Below are positions 17,620 through 27,725 of a stretch of DNA of 64,000 bases, piece after piece. The DNA comes from Bolinopsis microptera (lineage: Eukaryota > Ctenophora > Tentaculata > Lobata > Bolinopsidae). Position 1 is the first letter of the stretch. Every line of letters begins with the position of its first letter. The notes under the pieces are model-generated. The model was given only the letters and a program-made list of their open reading frames with translations. It was not told the DNA's origin and searched no databases. The stretch spans positions 1,125,812 to 1,189,811 of the forward strand of contig NC_087080.1 of NCBI RefSeq assembly GCF_026151205.1, written 5' to 3'. Position numbers and translations under genes: made by a program.

Positions 17620-18343
17620 TGTCCCCAGGTAAACGTAACATGTAAAATTTATTAAACGCAAACTTTTAATTCGATTTGCTAAACACATGTACAGTATTTA
17701 TTCTAAATGCTTATAGGGCATACTGAGCCAGAACTTTGCCACTTACCGACTGCAGCAATATGCAATGTTGACCTTCATAACCAATAACCTGATAAAAATG
17801 TTTATGATTTCAGTTCTAGATCGTAAATGTGCAAAAATGTTTTGTGGTTGTTTGGTGAAACCTTGACGGATGTTACTCGTCTAAATTTCTTCGAAGTTGG
17901 AAGTAGCGCGCGCCCGATGACAAGTGCTACGATATATATATATATATAACTCTAAAACTCTGGTCACAAGAGCAACTGCCTAAACGTGCAGAAGTGAAAA
18001 CAAATAAATAAAATACTAGCAATCCTTTAAATTCGCAATAAATAAGTTCGTTCAATGTCATTATATAATTCTAAAACCACATATATGTGACCAGTAAATA
18101 ATTTAATTGGTCTATAGACTACTGTATAAAATTCTCAATATAAACTTTTAAACAATAATAAATTAATTAAAAAACACACAACAACCTTTGGTGTGTAAGA
18201 ATGATTAAACAGCCTCATTTTGACACAAAATATCTTCATAATATTATAGTATATGCTATAATATTAGAACTGTTAAGTTGAGTTCAGGTAACAGAATTTA
18301 ACTGTAATAGAACCTCTGCTGTGTTATCCACTGTTGAGATGTA
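17620..18343. other. AT-rich spacer without recognised features
   Basis: No gene or clear repeat beyond a short TA microsatellite at about 17933-17948. It lies between the GC-rich modules and the 3' end of the LINE. Confidence 0.6.
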
Positions 18344-18430
18344 GCCATATTTTCGTCCGGTCTAACATTGACCCCGGCTCATGAAATATATGCTTCGTCC
18401 GGTCTAACATTGAACCCGGCTCACTAATCA
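18344..18430 (-). repeat. 42-bp repeat, two copies, in the LINE 3' UTR
   Basis: Two copies of a unit containing CGTCCGGTCTAACATTGA and CCCGGCTCA, about 50 bp beyond the stop codon of the LINE ORF at 18473. Short tandem repeats in the 3' UTR are common in non-LTR elements. Confidence 0.75.
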
Positions 18431-18472
18431 TAGGGATGGTGTAGTTATGGTAGTTGGAATATAATCAACTGT

Positions 18473-19627
18473 TTAAAGTTTTATCTCTATTCGAAGGAAT
18501 TCTTCTGCATCCTTTGTTATTTCCAGTGCTAGATCAAAGAACTCACGAAGTCTGCTCCATGATATCAACATTGAGTTCCCACCATAGCCTTGGTTTTTGA
18601 TGTTGTGGAAAGGGTGTCTTTCAAGAAGCTCACTCATTTTGTTCCTTTTATCTGCTTGTACATCAGGACAGTCGGTAAGCAGGTGAAGTGAATTTTGAGC
18701 CCCTCGCCTACAATCACACAGTGGAGAATCAAATTTACTGCTTTTGAAGCGGTGAAGAAATTCATTCATTATGTTGTTCGGATAGAACAAGCTTAGAAAC
18801 AAGGTTTCAAGTTGCCTTGATGTTTTGGGCGGAAACTTGAGCTTTGTGGCGCTCACTGTAGGTGCCTCTGTATACCCTTCCAGCTGGTACTGGCTGTTTA
18901 TGGACGATTGCCAAAGCTGTTCACTGTAATGTTTCATCACTGATTTACTGTAGCTGCATCCTTTTATTGATAGACTGGTGAGTTTTTCTAGATCATGGTT
19001 ATTTATGATTTTTAGATCCTCATTAGTGAAGTGTTCAGGAAGTATCGAAGATTTCCACAATAGAAACTGAAATACATCTTTTACTTTTCCAGTTAGTGCG
19101 CTGTAACTGTCTGATTTCATTTGGTCATCAATAAGGTGTTTCAGTGGATCCTCTTTATTCGGGAATATATTCAGTTTAAGGATGTGCTTCACTGAGTTCA
19201 CTTTGTTTGATATGTTGAGTGGCAACACACCAAGTATCATTTCAGCTGTAGTTAGTCTTACATTGAACACTGCACCCAAAGCTGCTTTTATAGTCCTATA
19301 CCAAGCGCTTTCAATTTCTTTGATACTTCTATTATTGATCCAGACAGTTCCAGCATAGTGGATCCGTGAATATATGAGAACTTCAATTAGCCTTACAATG
19401 ACATGTTGTCTGAATCCCCAGTTGCGGTTTGTATACTTGCATATTGTAGCCCACCGGCCAGATAGGAATGTTGGTTCTGCACTACTAATAATGGTATAGT
19501 CTTGAAACTTCAGTTCAGTTGCAATCTGCTTACCGTAAGAGTTTTCAGTATTATCACCCCACATCTGGTGTCTTGCATTGTAGTCTCCAAAAGCTATAAC
19601 TCCCTTAGCGTTCAGTTGGGTAGACAA
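18473..19627 (-). pseudogene. LINE-A ORF2, 3' part: endonuclease end fused to RT thumb, RT core deleted
   Basis: An uninterrupted 384-codon frame that begins inside an AP-like endonuclease (GVIAFGDYNARHQMWGD, the GD-N-x-H motif). After PTFLSG it jumps straight to the region after the RT palm (TNRNWGFRQH, SRIHYAGTVWINN), then the C-terminal domain with CDCRRGAQNSLHLLTDCP. Fingers and palm, with the catalytic aspartates, are missing, so the product cannot reverse transcribe, yet the frame is kept through the join. The upstream half of the same ORF is at 21673-22120, separated by the LINE-B insertion. The first codons at 19627 are not the true start. Confidence 0.75.
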
Positions 19628-19637
19628 CTTCTTTCAA

Positions 19638-21665
19638 TGAAACTAATAAATCAATGAAACTAATAAATCAATGTTTTAGCTCATTTTACAAAGTCAAATA
19701 TTTAAAACAATTAAAATTGTATAGTGCTCAATTTGTAAATGACTAGTTGATCTTTGCTATTGGAAGTGTGTCAAGGACTGGCAGCTAGCGGGGCAAGGAA
19801 TGCACGGGCTTAGGGGCTTTTGTGCACACCAGAACACTAGCTCGGTAGATTTTTGGAAACTAGAAGGACTGAAAACTAAAATTGTTTTTGATGTAGGCTG
19901 AGGCATGTTTTTGAGAGGGACGGTATAATAGCTTGTGGTAACAACTGGCCTTTACTTTAATAGGATGAAGTTTTAGTTTTAGGACAGGAAGAAGGCATTA
20001 AGAAGATTTGCTCTTTGTTTACAAGGCAGAATATAAGCAATGTTGGTTATAATATGTATCAATATCTAGATCTTCGTTTATCAATTTTCACTAAATGGGT
20101 TTAAAATTTTAATAGGGAGGGAAATTCATCAACTTTATTAAGTACCTTTCAAAAATAAATCTTATATCAATGTAATATATTAAAAATCATAATCCTAAGT
20201 CTAATAATAAATCTGTTAAAAACACTTTCTCACTACACTGCGCTCACACACGTTAGTAAGACAAAGGAAAATGCACACCCAGCTAATTTTCAATTTCAAG
20301 ATAATCATTTTGGATGTGTGGACCCTAGGGTAGACTTAATGTCAAAATTTAGATTAGAGCATTCGAAATCTTTGTTTGTCCAATCAAGATCAGCATGGTT
20401 ATGCTGGTTGACGAGCAGTGATTGCTTCATCCTAGACTTCAGGCAGGCCACACTTAGACAGTAGTCACGTATACCAAGCTTAGGCACAATTACGTTCCAA
20501 ATACGAGTCGTTCTGCTATTGAAGTTGTCAGGGGGGTCTGCTTGGCTTAGTATAAGGGTGGGTTTCCTACTTGAGCAGGTGAAATTTTCATGGAGGGAAA
20601 TCGGAGCACGGAATTTCATGATTTTATAGAGCTCAAGGAAACAATGGTAAGTGTACAGGTTTTGGACGGCAAGTATTCCGTGTTCCTTGAACAAAGGTTT
20701 CGTGTGCTCTTTCAAGAAAAATTTTTTGTTCAGATTTTGGTTGCCAAACGGTCGAGCACGAGCACAGGTCTTAAATTTATCTAGGTATGCCTCCCTGTCG
20801 CCAAACAGTACCCTGAGACAATATTTTTGTGCTTTGAATACAGAACTTATACGAGTTTTGGCTGCCCCACCCCAAACCGTGATACAATAGGAGAGGTGTG
20901 ATTCAAATAGAGTGTAATACAACTGGCGGTGTAAGAAATCTGGGAGGGAGCAGCGTAGGCGGCAGAGAGTTGATGTTGCATGGCTGAGAGAACGCCTAAG
21001 TGATTTTATATGTTCTTCCCAGGTTAGCTTTTCATCGATGACGACTCCCAGAAACTTAGCAGATGCAACTTGTTTTATTGGAAAGTTATCAATGGTTAGA
21101 GTATATTCAGAATTATTGTCAGTCTGGGAGGACGATGCTGGTTTAAAGTGAATGAAACAGCATTTAGACAAGTTGACATGGAGTTTGTTTGCTCGCATGT
21201 AGGAATATAAACTAGCTAAAAGAGAATTACCACGCATATATGCCTCCTTTTTAGATTTCCCAGTCACAAATATATTGGTGTCATCAGCGAAGGTGACAAA
21301 TGATCCCAAACTGGAGCTGTTGGCGATATCATTAATATATAGGAGAAATAAGAGAGGTCCAAGAATCGAACCCTGAGGGACTCCAAACTGTATTTTCAAG
21401 GCGTCAGATTTCTCACCAACAACTTCAGTATATTGTGATCTATTTGTTAAGTAACTTTTTATAAGATCATTTGCCACCCCACGTATCCCATAGCCCTGTA
21501 ATTTGACAAGTAATGTACCATGATCTATTGTATCAAAAGCTTTGCTAAGGTCTATGAATATGCCTAAGACATGATGCTTAAGTTTTAGAGATTCAGTTAT
21601 AAGGTTTACTGAGTGATTAACTGCATGTGAAGTAGAGTGTGACTGCCTGAAGCCAAATCTTTGCA
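19638..21665 (-). mobile_element. LINE-B (CR1-like), 5'-truncated, inserted into LINE-A
   Basis: A truncated non-LTR element lies within the LINE-A endonuclease region on the same strand. TTGAAAG is present at both borders (minus-strand sense, at 21666-21672 and 19631-19637) and reads as a 7-bp target duplication. The 3' end carries two copies of a 17-bp phrase (ATTAGTTTCATTGATTT), a short tail repeat as in CR1-type elements. The 5' end starts within the reverse transcriptase, as expected when reverse transcription stops early. Confidence 0.8.
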
Positions 21666-21672
21666 CTTTCAA
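20305..21672 (-). CDS. LINE-B reverse transcriptase, partial
   Basis: A 455-codon frame, of which the first few codons belong to LINE-A flank. Visible RT motifs are GFRQSHST, FIDLSKAFDTIDHG (motif A, with the first catalytic Asp), GVPQGSILGPLLFLLYIND (motif B) and FADDT (motif C, the Asp-Asp pair). A thumb region follows (KFLGVVIDEKLTW), and then a C-terminal tail ending FNSRTTRIWNVIVPKLG. This is the CR1/L2/Rex-like pattern. No endonuclease is attached because of the 5' truncation. The frame has no stop up to 20305, so the copy is young. It is not an independent functional element. Confidence 0.85.
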   Translation of the reverse strand: MKVQRFGFRQSHSTSHAVNHSVNLITESLKLKHHVLGIFIDLSKAFDTIDHGTLLVKLQGYGIRGVANDLIKSYLTNRSQYTEVVGEKSDALKIQFGVPQGSILGPLLFLLYINDIANSSSLGSFVTFADDTNIFVTGKSKKEAYMRGNSLLASLYSYMRANKLHVNLSKCCFIHFKPASSSQTDNNSEYTLTIDNFPIKQVASAKFLGVVIDEKLTWEEHIKSLRRSLSHATSTLCRLRCSLPDFLHRQLYYTLFESHLSYCITVWGGAAKTRISSVFKAQKYCLRVLFGDREAYLDKFKTCARARPFGNQNLNKKFFLKEHTKPLFKEHGILAVQNLYTYHCFLELYKIMKFRAPISLHENFTCSSRKPTLILSQADPPDNFNSRTTRIWNVIVPKLGIRDYCLSVACLKSRMKQSLLVNQHNHADLDWTNKDFECSNLNFDIKSTLGSTHPK

Positions 21673-22120
21673 GCATAGCCAGTAAGTCCTTCACAGCATC
21701 TTTATAGTTGAGCTTTAGATAAACTGAGCCTACAATGAATCTGAATGCCTTCCCGGTAACAATGCTCCAAGCTGAGTCAATGTTTTTAGATTGTTTTGAT
21801 ATTTCAACTAATGGTGTTATGCAAAGTTTTCGTGTGTTGACATATATCATTGCACCTCTGTTAGCTGATGAATTGCAATCTGTTACATAATTCATGTACT
21901 TGAGATCTAGGTTGCGTTCATCAGAAGTGTACGATTCCTGGACAGCTAATATATCTATACTACTGTCATAACAATACTTGTCTAGTGCAAAGCGACTCCT
22001 GTCAGACATCCCACAGATGTTTATAGAACATAAATTATAACCAAATTTAGTAGATAGTGTGGATCCATTGTGTTGAAGTGTAGCATTAGAATCCATATTG
22101 TGATCTTTGTTTGATTTCAT
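21666..22120 (-). CDS. LINE-A ORF2, 5' part: AP-like endonuclease N-terminus
   Basis: Starts MKSNKDHNMDSN and contains LCSINICGMSDRSR and ILAVQESYTSD (the catalytic Glu), RGAMIYVN, then FIVGSVYLKLNYKDAVKDLL. It stops making sense where LINE-B is inserted, at about 21665; codons beyond that come from LINE-B. It overlaps the end of ORF1 by 35 bases in another frame, a common arrangement that couples translation of the two LINE ORFs. The remaining endonuclease motif, GDYNARH, is at about 19580. Confidence 0.8.
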
Positions 22121-22958
22121 CCAGTTTCTGCTTCATCACTTCACAGGATTTGTCCCCAGTAATATGCCCATCCTTTTTGCAGTGAACACATTTCTTTGAC
22201 GAGTTTTCACATACATTAGTTTCATGTCCTTTATCACCACACTTTCCACATTGGCTAGTTTCACTGCGGCAGCGTCTTGCTATGTGTCCAAATACTTGGC
22301 ATCTATTGCATTTTATTACTCTTGGAACCGGTTTAAACTCCTCAACTATGAATCTTTGTTCAATGATCTTAATTCTATTTGACATAACCTCCAAGAGATG
22401 ATTTCTGGAATTGAATGTCATCTTAATGGTTCCGCCAAAGTTTCCATTTCTTTTGAAGAAGTCTACATCGGATACTTCATATTTATCCATGATCGATTTC
22501 TTGATATCCTCCTCTGATGCATCAAGATAAACATGTTTTACAATCCCACTTGTGTGCAAAGAATCAGGTGACACGACCCCTTCATTACCACCAAACAGAT
22601 CTCTTTTCCAATTATCTGACACCGTTTTAGTTTCCCCTGGATTATCAAGTTCAATCTTGAAGGAACCCCCAGCAGTTACCCTGCAGTTCCTGATAATAAC
22701 ACCTGGGTATTCTTTATTGAATGCCTTTCTTATACCTTTACTGTCTCTGATGTCAACAGACATAGGTTTACGTACCAACAAAGTTCTCTTGTTTCTTTCC
22801 TCTGTTTCTTCAACCTTAACAGCTTTGTTTTGTGTGGAGAGTTGTTTAACGAGTTGGTCTGCAGCCTTGTTAATATTCAGCTTATTACCAGTAAGAGCAG
22901 AAGAGTAGCTTTTTAAAAGTGCTACGAAGTAGCGCACGCCGGGCCAGACCATTAACAA
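22086..22958 (-). CDS. LINE-A ORF1, nucleic-acid-binding Gag-like protein with three zinc knuckles
   Basis: A 290-codon frame. The C-terminal third has CNRCQVFGHIARRC, CGKCGDKGHETNVC and CVHCKKDGHITGDKSC: two CX2CX4HX4C knuckles and one CX2CX4HX5C. The N-terminal part is polar without clear motifs and has a segment resembling an RRM-like fold region of LINE ORF1 proteins (VKHVYLDASEEDIKKS). The protein would coat element RNA. The true start is uncertain, because the frame is open up to the MVWPGVRYF region and the 5' end of the element may be truncated there. Confidence 0.82.
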   Translation of the reverse strand: MLMVWPGVRYFVALLKSYSSALTGNKLNINKAADQLVKQLSTQNKAVKVEETEERNKRTLLVRKPMSVDIRDSKGIRKAFNKEYPGVIIRNCRVTAGGSFKIELDNPGETKTVSDNWKRDLFGGNEGVVSPDSLHTSGIVKHVYLDASEEDIKKSIMDKYEVSDVDFFKRNGNFGGTIKMTFNSRNHLLEVMSNRIKIIEQRFIVEEFKPVPRVIKCNRCQVFGHIARRCRSETSQCGKCGDKGHETNVCENSSKKCVHCKKDGHITGDKSCEVMKQKLDEIKQRSQYGF

Positions 22959-24100
22959 TGGTCAAGCGAAACCCTGTACTGCCATATATTATTTTTTGCA
23001 ATGTTGAAAGCACATAAAATGTGTTGTTACAACTTTAATACTTTCATTATTACAATAACTAGCATGTAGCTGGAACCAGTCTAAAAAGCAACGATATTTA
23101 TTTATTTTTCGATTTTGACATCCTTATTATATATTTCTTATTCTTTTACATATTTGGTCAATTTTTCATTTCTTCATATTGGTCAAAAGGCCATAAAAGC
23201 AGCCAAAAAGGATACATGTAATTATATTATTGAATTCAGGAGAAAGAGGGATAAAAAGCAGTAGCGCTGTTAAAATATCAGAACTAGATATAAATTTAGA
23301 GCCAACAAATTGAACTGGCTACTTTTACTACTTAAAGGGTTTTTGTAAAATTTACTAAGATTTTTTATTGAATTTCATATTGAATTTTTACATAGGGTCA
23401 ATGCTATATTACGTGTATATTGTTTGAATTTTTTATTATTGAATACATAATAGTTGTAATCCTGAAGATAATTTAAGTGTATGAAAAGCGATCTATGGAC
23501 TGCACTTGTCATAGTTCCATGTATTAGCCATCTTTGCCTTAGCTTTACTCAACTGTCATTAATCCCATCACTAAAAACAGTCAATCCAGTATGGATTCGT
23601 ATTTATAGATGAGGCTGCATCCCATCCTTTAAGCTAAATGCTTGCCAATCTAAATTCAATCTTTGGTTTATTGTTGATGAGTACACCAGAATCGGACATA
23701 AACGCTTTCCTATTACTGTCCTTCATTTAGGCTTGAATTTTTACATTTGATAATGTTGCATGACGTATAATGCAGATGTTATCCCTGTCGTTTACACATT
23801 GTCCTGGACTTTGATTTTCTGTATCGATTATTAGTTTCATCAATTAAGGCTCCGACTTCATCATATTATTTTTAGTTCAGATAAGTTGTTCTTAAATTCA
23901 GTTAAACAAAATTTTGAAGGAAATGCATGGATGATCAGCAGAGCCAAAGTTTCAAAGTAAAGCTACTGTATCTAATTAAAAACTTGCTATAAAGTACTTT
24001 TTATATCAGTGCTGTAATCATTCCTCTGGCCTAATTTGCCTCATAGACTCTATGCGAATTAAATTAGGTTACGATAAATACATTTATATTATTTTCGACT
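22959..24100. other. AT-rich spacer between the LINE and the 37-bp array
   Basis: No gene, RNA or repeat recognised on either strand. It may hold the promoter or 5' UTR exons of the gene at 27726, but no signal can be pinned down. Confidence 0.6.
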
Positions 24101-24104
24101 CAGA

Positions 24105-27100
24105 GTTTAGTTAACACACCACCTCCAGCATGTATCTTAGAGTTTAGTTAACACCACCACCTCCAGCATGTATCTTAGAGTTTAGTTAACACACCACCTC
24201 CAGCATGTATCTTAGAGTTTAGTTAACACACCACCTCCAGCATGTATCTTATAGTTTAGTTAACACACCACCTCCAGCATGTATCTTATAGTTTAGTTAA
24301 CACACCACCTCCAGCATGTATCTTAGAGTTTAGTTAACACACCACCTCCAGCATGTATCTTAGAGTTTAGTTAACACACCACCTCCAGCATGTATCTTAT
24401 AGTTTAGTTAACACACCACCTCCAGCATGTATCTTAGAGTTTAGTTAACACACCACCTCCAGCATGTATCTTATAGTTTAGTTAACACACCACCTCCAGC
24501 ATGTATCTTAGAGTTTAGTTAACACACCACCTCCAGCATGTATCTTAGAGTTTAGTTAACACACCACCTCCAGCATGTATCTTAGAGTTTAGTTAACACA
24601 CCACCTCCAGCATGTATCTTATAGTTTAGTTAACACACCACCTCCAGCATGTATCTTATAGTTTAGTTAACACACCACCTCCAGCATGTATCTTATAGTT
24701 TAGTTAACATACCACCTCCAGCATGTATCTTAGAGTTTAGTTAACATACCACCTCCAGCATGTATCTTAGAGTTTAGTTAACACACTACCTCCAGCATGT
24801 ATCTTAGAGTTTAGTTAACACACCACCTCCAGCATGTATCTTAGAGTTTAGTTAACACACCACCTCCAGCATGTATCTTAGAGTTTAGTTAAAACACCAC
24901 CTCCAGCATGTATCTTAGAGTTTAGTTAACACACCACCTCCAGCATGTATCTTAGAGTTTAGTTAACACACCACCTCCAGCATGTATCTTAGAGTTTAGT
25001 TAACACACCACCTCCAGCATGTATCTTAGAGTTTAGTTAACACACCACCTCCAGCATGTATCTTAGAGTTTAGTTAACACACCACCTCCAGCATGTATCT
25101 TAGAGTTTAGTTAACACACCACCTCCAGCATGTATCTTAGAGTTTAGTTAACACACCACCTCCAGCATGTATCTTATAGTTTAGTTAACACACCACCTGC
25201 AGCATGTATCTTAGAGTTTAGTTAACACACCACCTCCAGCATGTATCTTAGAGTTTAGTTAACACACCACCTCCAGCATGTATCTTAGAGTTTAGTTAAC
25301 ACACCACCTCCAGCATGTATCTTAGAGTTTAGTTAACACACCACCTCCAGCATGTATCTTAGAGTTTAGTTAACACACCACCTCCAGCATGTATCTTAGA
25401 GTTTAGTTAACACACCACCTCCAGCATGTATCTTATAGTTTAGTTAACACACCACCTGCAGCATGTATCTTATAGTTTAGTTAACACACCACCTCCAGCA
25501 TGTATCTTAGAGTTTAGTTAACACACCACCTCCAGCATGTATCTTATAGTTTAGTTAACACACCACCTGCAGCATGTATCTTAGAGTTTAGTTAACACAC
25601 CACCTCCAGCATGTATCTTAGAGTTTAGTTAACACACCACCTCCAGCATGTATCTTAGAGTTTAGTTAACACACCACCTCCAGCATGTATCTTATAGTTT
25701 AGTTAACACACCACCTCCAGCATGTATATTAGAGTTTAGTTAACACACCACCTCCAGCATGTATCTTAGAGTTTAGTTAACACACCACCTCCAGCATGTA
25801 TCTTAGAGTTTAGTTAACACACCACCTCCAGCATGTATCTTAGAGTTTAGTTAACACTGCACCACCACCTCCAGCATGTATCTTAGAGTTTAGTTAACAC
25901 ACCACCTCCAGCATGTATCTTAGAGTTTAGTTAACACACCACCTCCAGCATGTATCTTAGAGTTTAGTTAACACACCACCTCCAGCATGTATCTTAGAGT
26001 TTAGTTAACACGCCACCTCCAGCATGTATCTTAGAGTTTAGTTAACACGCCACCTCCAGCATGTATCTTAGAGTTTAGTTAACACACCACCTCCAGCATG
26101 TATCTTAGAGTTTAGTTAACACACCACCTCCAGCATGTATCTTAGAGTTTAGTTAACACACCACCTCCAGCATGTATCTTAGAGTTTAGTTAACACACTA
26201 CCTCCAGCATGTATCTTATAGTTTAGTTAACACACCACCTCCAGCATGTATCTTAGAGTTTAGTTAACACACCACCTCCAGCATGTATCTTAGAGTTTAG
26301 TTAACACACCACCTCCAGCATGTATCTTAGAGTTTAGTTAACACACCACATCCAGCATGTATCTTATAGTTTAGTTAACACACCACCTCCAGCATGTATA
26401 TTAGAGTTTAGTTAACACACCACCTCCAGCATGTATCTTATAGTTTAGTTAACACACCACCTCCAGCATGTATCTTAGAGTTTAGTTAACACACCACCTC
26501 CAGCATGTATCTTATAGTTTAGTTAACACACCACCTCCAGCATGTATCTTACAGTTTAGTTAACACACCACCTCCAGCATGTATCTCAGAGTTTAGTTAA
26601 CACACCACCTCCAGCATGTATCTTAGAGTTTAGTTAACACACCACCTCCAGCATGTATCTTAGAGTTTAGTTAACACACCACCTCCAGCATGTATCTTAG
26701 AGTTTAGTTAACACACAACCTCCAGCATGTATCTTAGAGTTTAGTTAACACACCACATCCAGCATGTATCTTATAGTTTAGTTAACACACCACCTCCAGC
26801 ATGTATCTTAGAGTTTAGTTAACACACCACCTCCAGCATGTATCTTAGAGTTTAGTTAACACACCACCTCCAGCATGTATCTTATAGTTTAGTTAACACA
26901 CCACCTCCAGCATGTATCTTAGAGTTTAGTTAACACACCACCTCCAGCATGTATCTTAGAGTTTAGTTAACACACCACCTCCAGCATGTATCTTAGAGTT
27001 TAGTTAACACACCACCTCCAGCATGTATCTTATAGTTTAGTTAACACACCACCTCCAGCATGTATCTTATAGTTTAGTTAACACACCACCTCCAGCATGT

Positions 27101-27725
27101 ATCTTAGAGTTTAGTTAACACACCACCTCCAGCATGTATCTTAGAGTTTAGTTAACACACCACCTCTAGCATGTATCTTAGAGTTTAGTTAACACACCAC
27201 CTCCAGCATGTATCTTATAGTTTAGTTAACACACCACCTCCAGCATGTATCTTATAGTTTAGTTAACACACCACCTCCAGCATGTATTTTATAGTTTAGT
27301 TAACACACCACCTCCAGCATGTATCTTAGAGTTTAGTTAACACACAACCTCCAGCATGTATCTTATAGTTTAGTTAACACACCACCTCCAGCATGTATCT
27401 TAGAGTTTAGTTAACACACCACCTCCAGCATGTATCTTATAGTTTAGTTAACACACCACCTCCAGCATGTATATTAGAGTTTAGTTAACACACCACCTCC
27501 AGCATGTATCTTAGAGTTTAGTTAACACACCACCTCCAGCATGTATCTTAGAGTTTAGTTAACACACCACCTCCAGCATGTATCTTATAGTTTAGTTAAC
27601 ACACCACCTCCAGCATGTATCTTTGAGTTTAGTTAACACACCACCTCCAGCATGTATATTAGAGTTTAGTTAACACACCACCTCCAGCATGTATCTTATA
27701 GTTTAGTTAACACACCACCTCCAGC
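24105..27725. repeat. 37-bp minisatellite, about 98 copies, running into an exon
   Basis: A 37-bp unit containing GTTTAGTTAACACACCACC and TCCAGCATGTATCTTA. Copies are over 95% alike; the main variation is TTAGAG versus TTATAG and rare CACCTGC. One copy carries a small insertion near 25856. The last copy reads CCACCTCCAGCATGGCAAGT, so the array's CCAGCATG word is also the acceptor and start codon context of the gene that follows. Each unit thus offers a polypyrimidine-poor CCAG|CATG. Confidence 0.96.

Noticed and set aside
17116..17688. Small frames on both strands across the GC-rich modules
   Set aside because: Frames on opposite strands conflict and lie over hairpins and duplicated modules.
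24105..27725. CRISPR-like array
   Set aside because: Units are head-to-tail with no unique spacers, in a eukaryotic genome. This holds for all arrays here.
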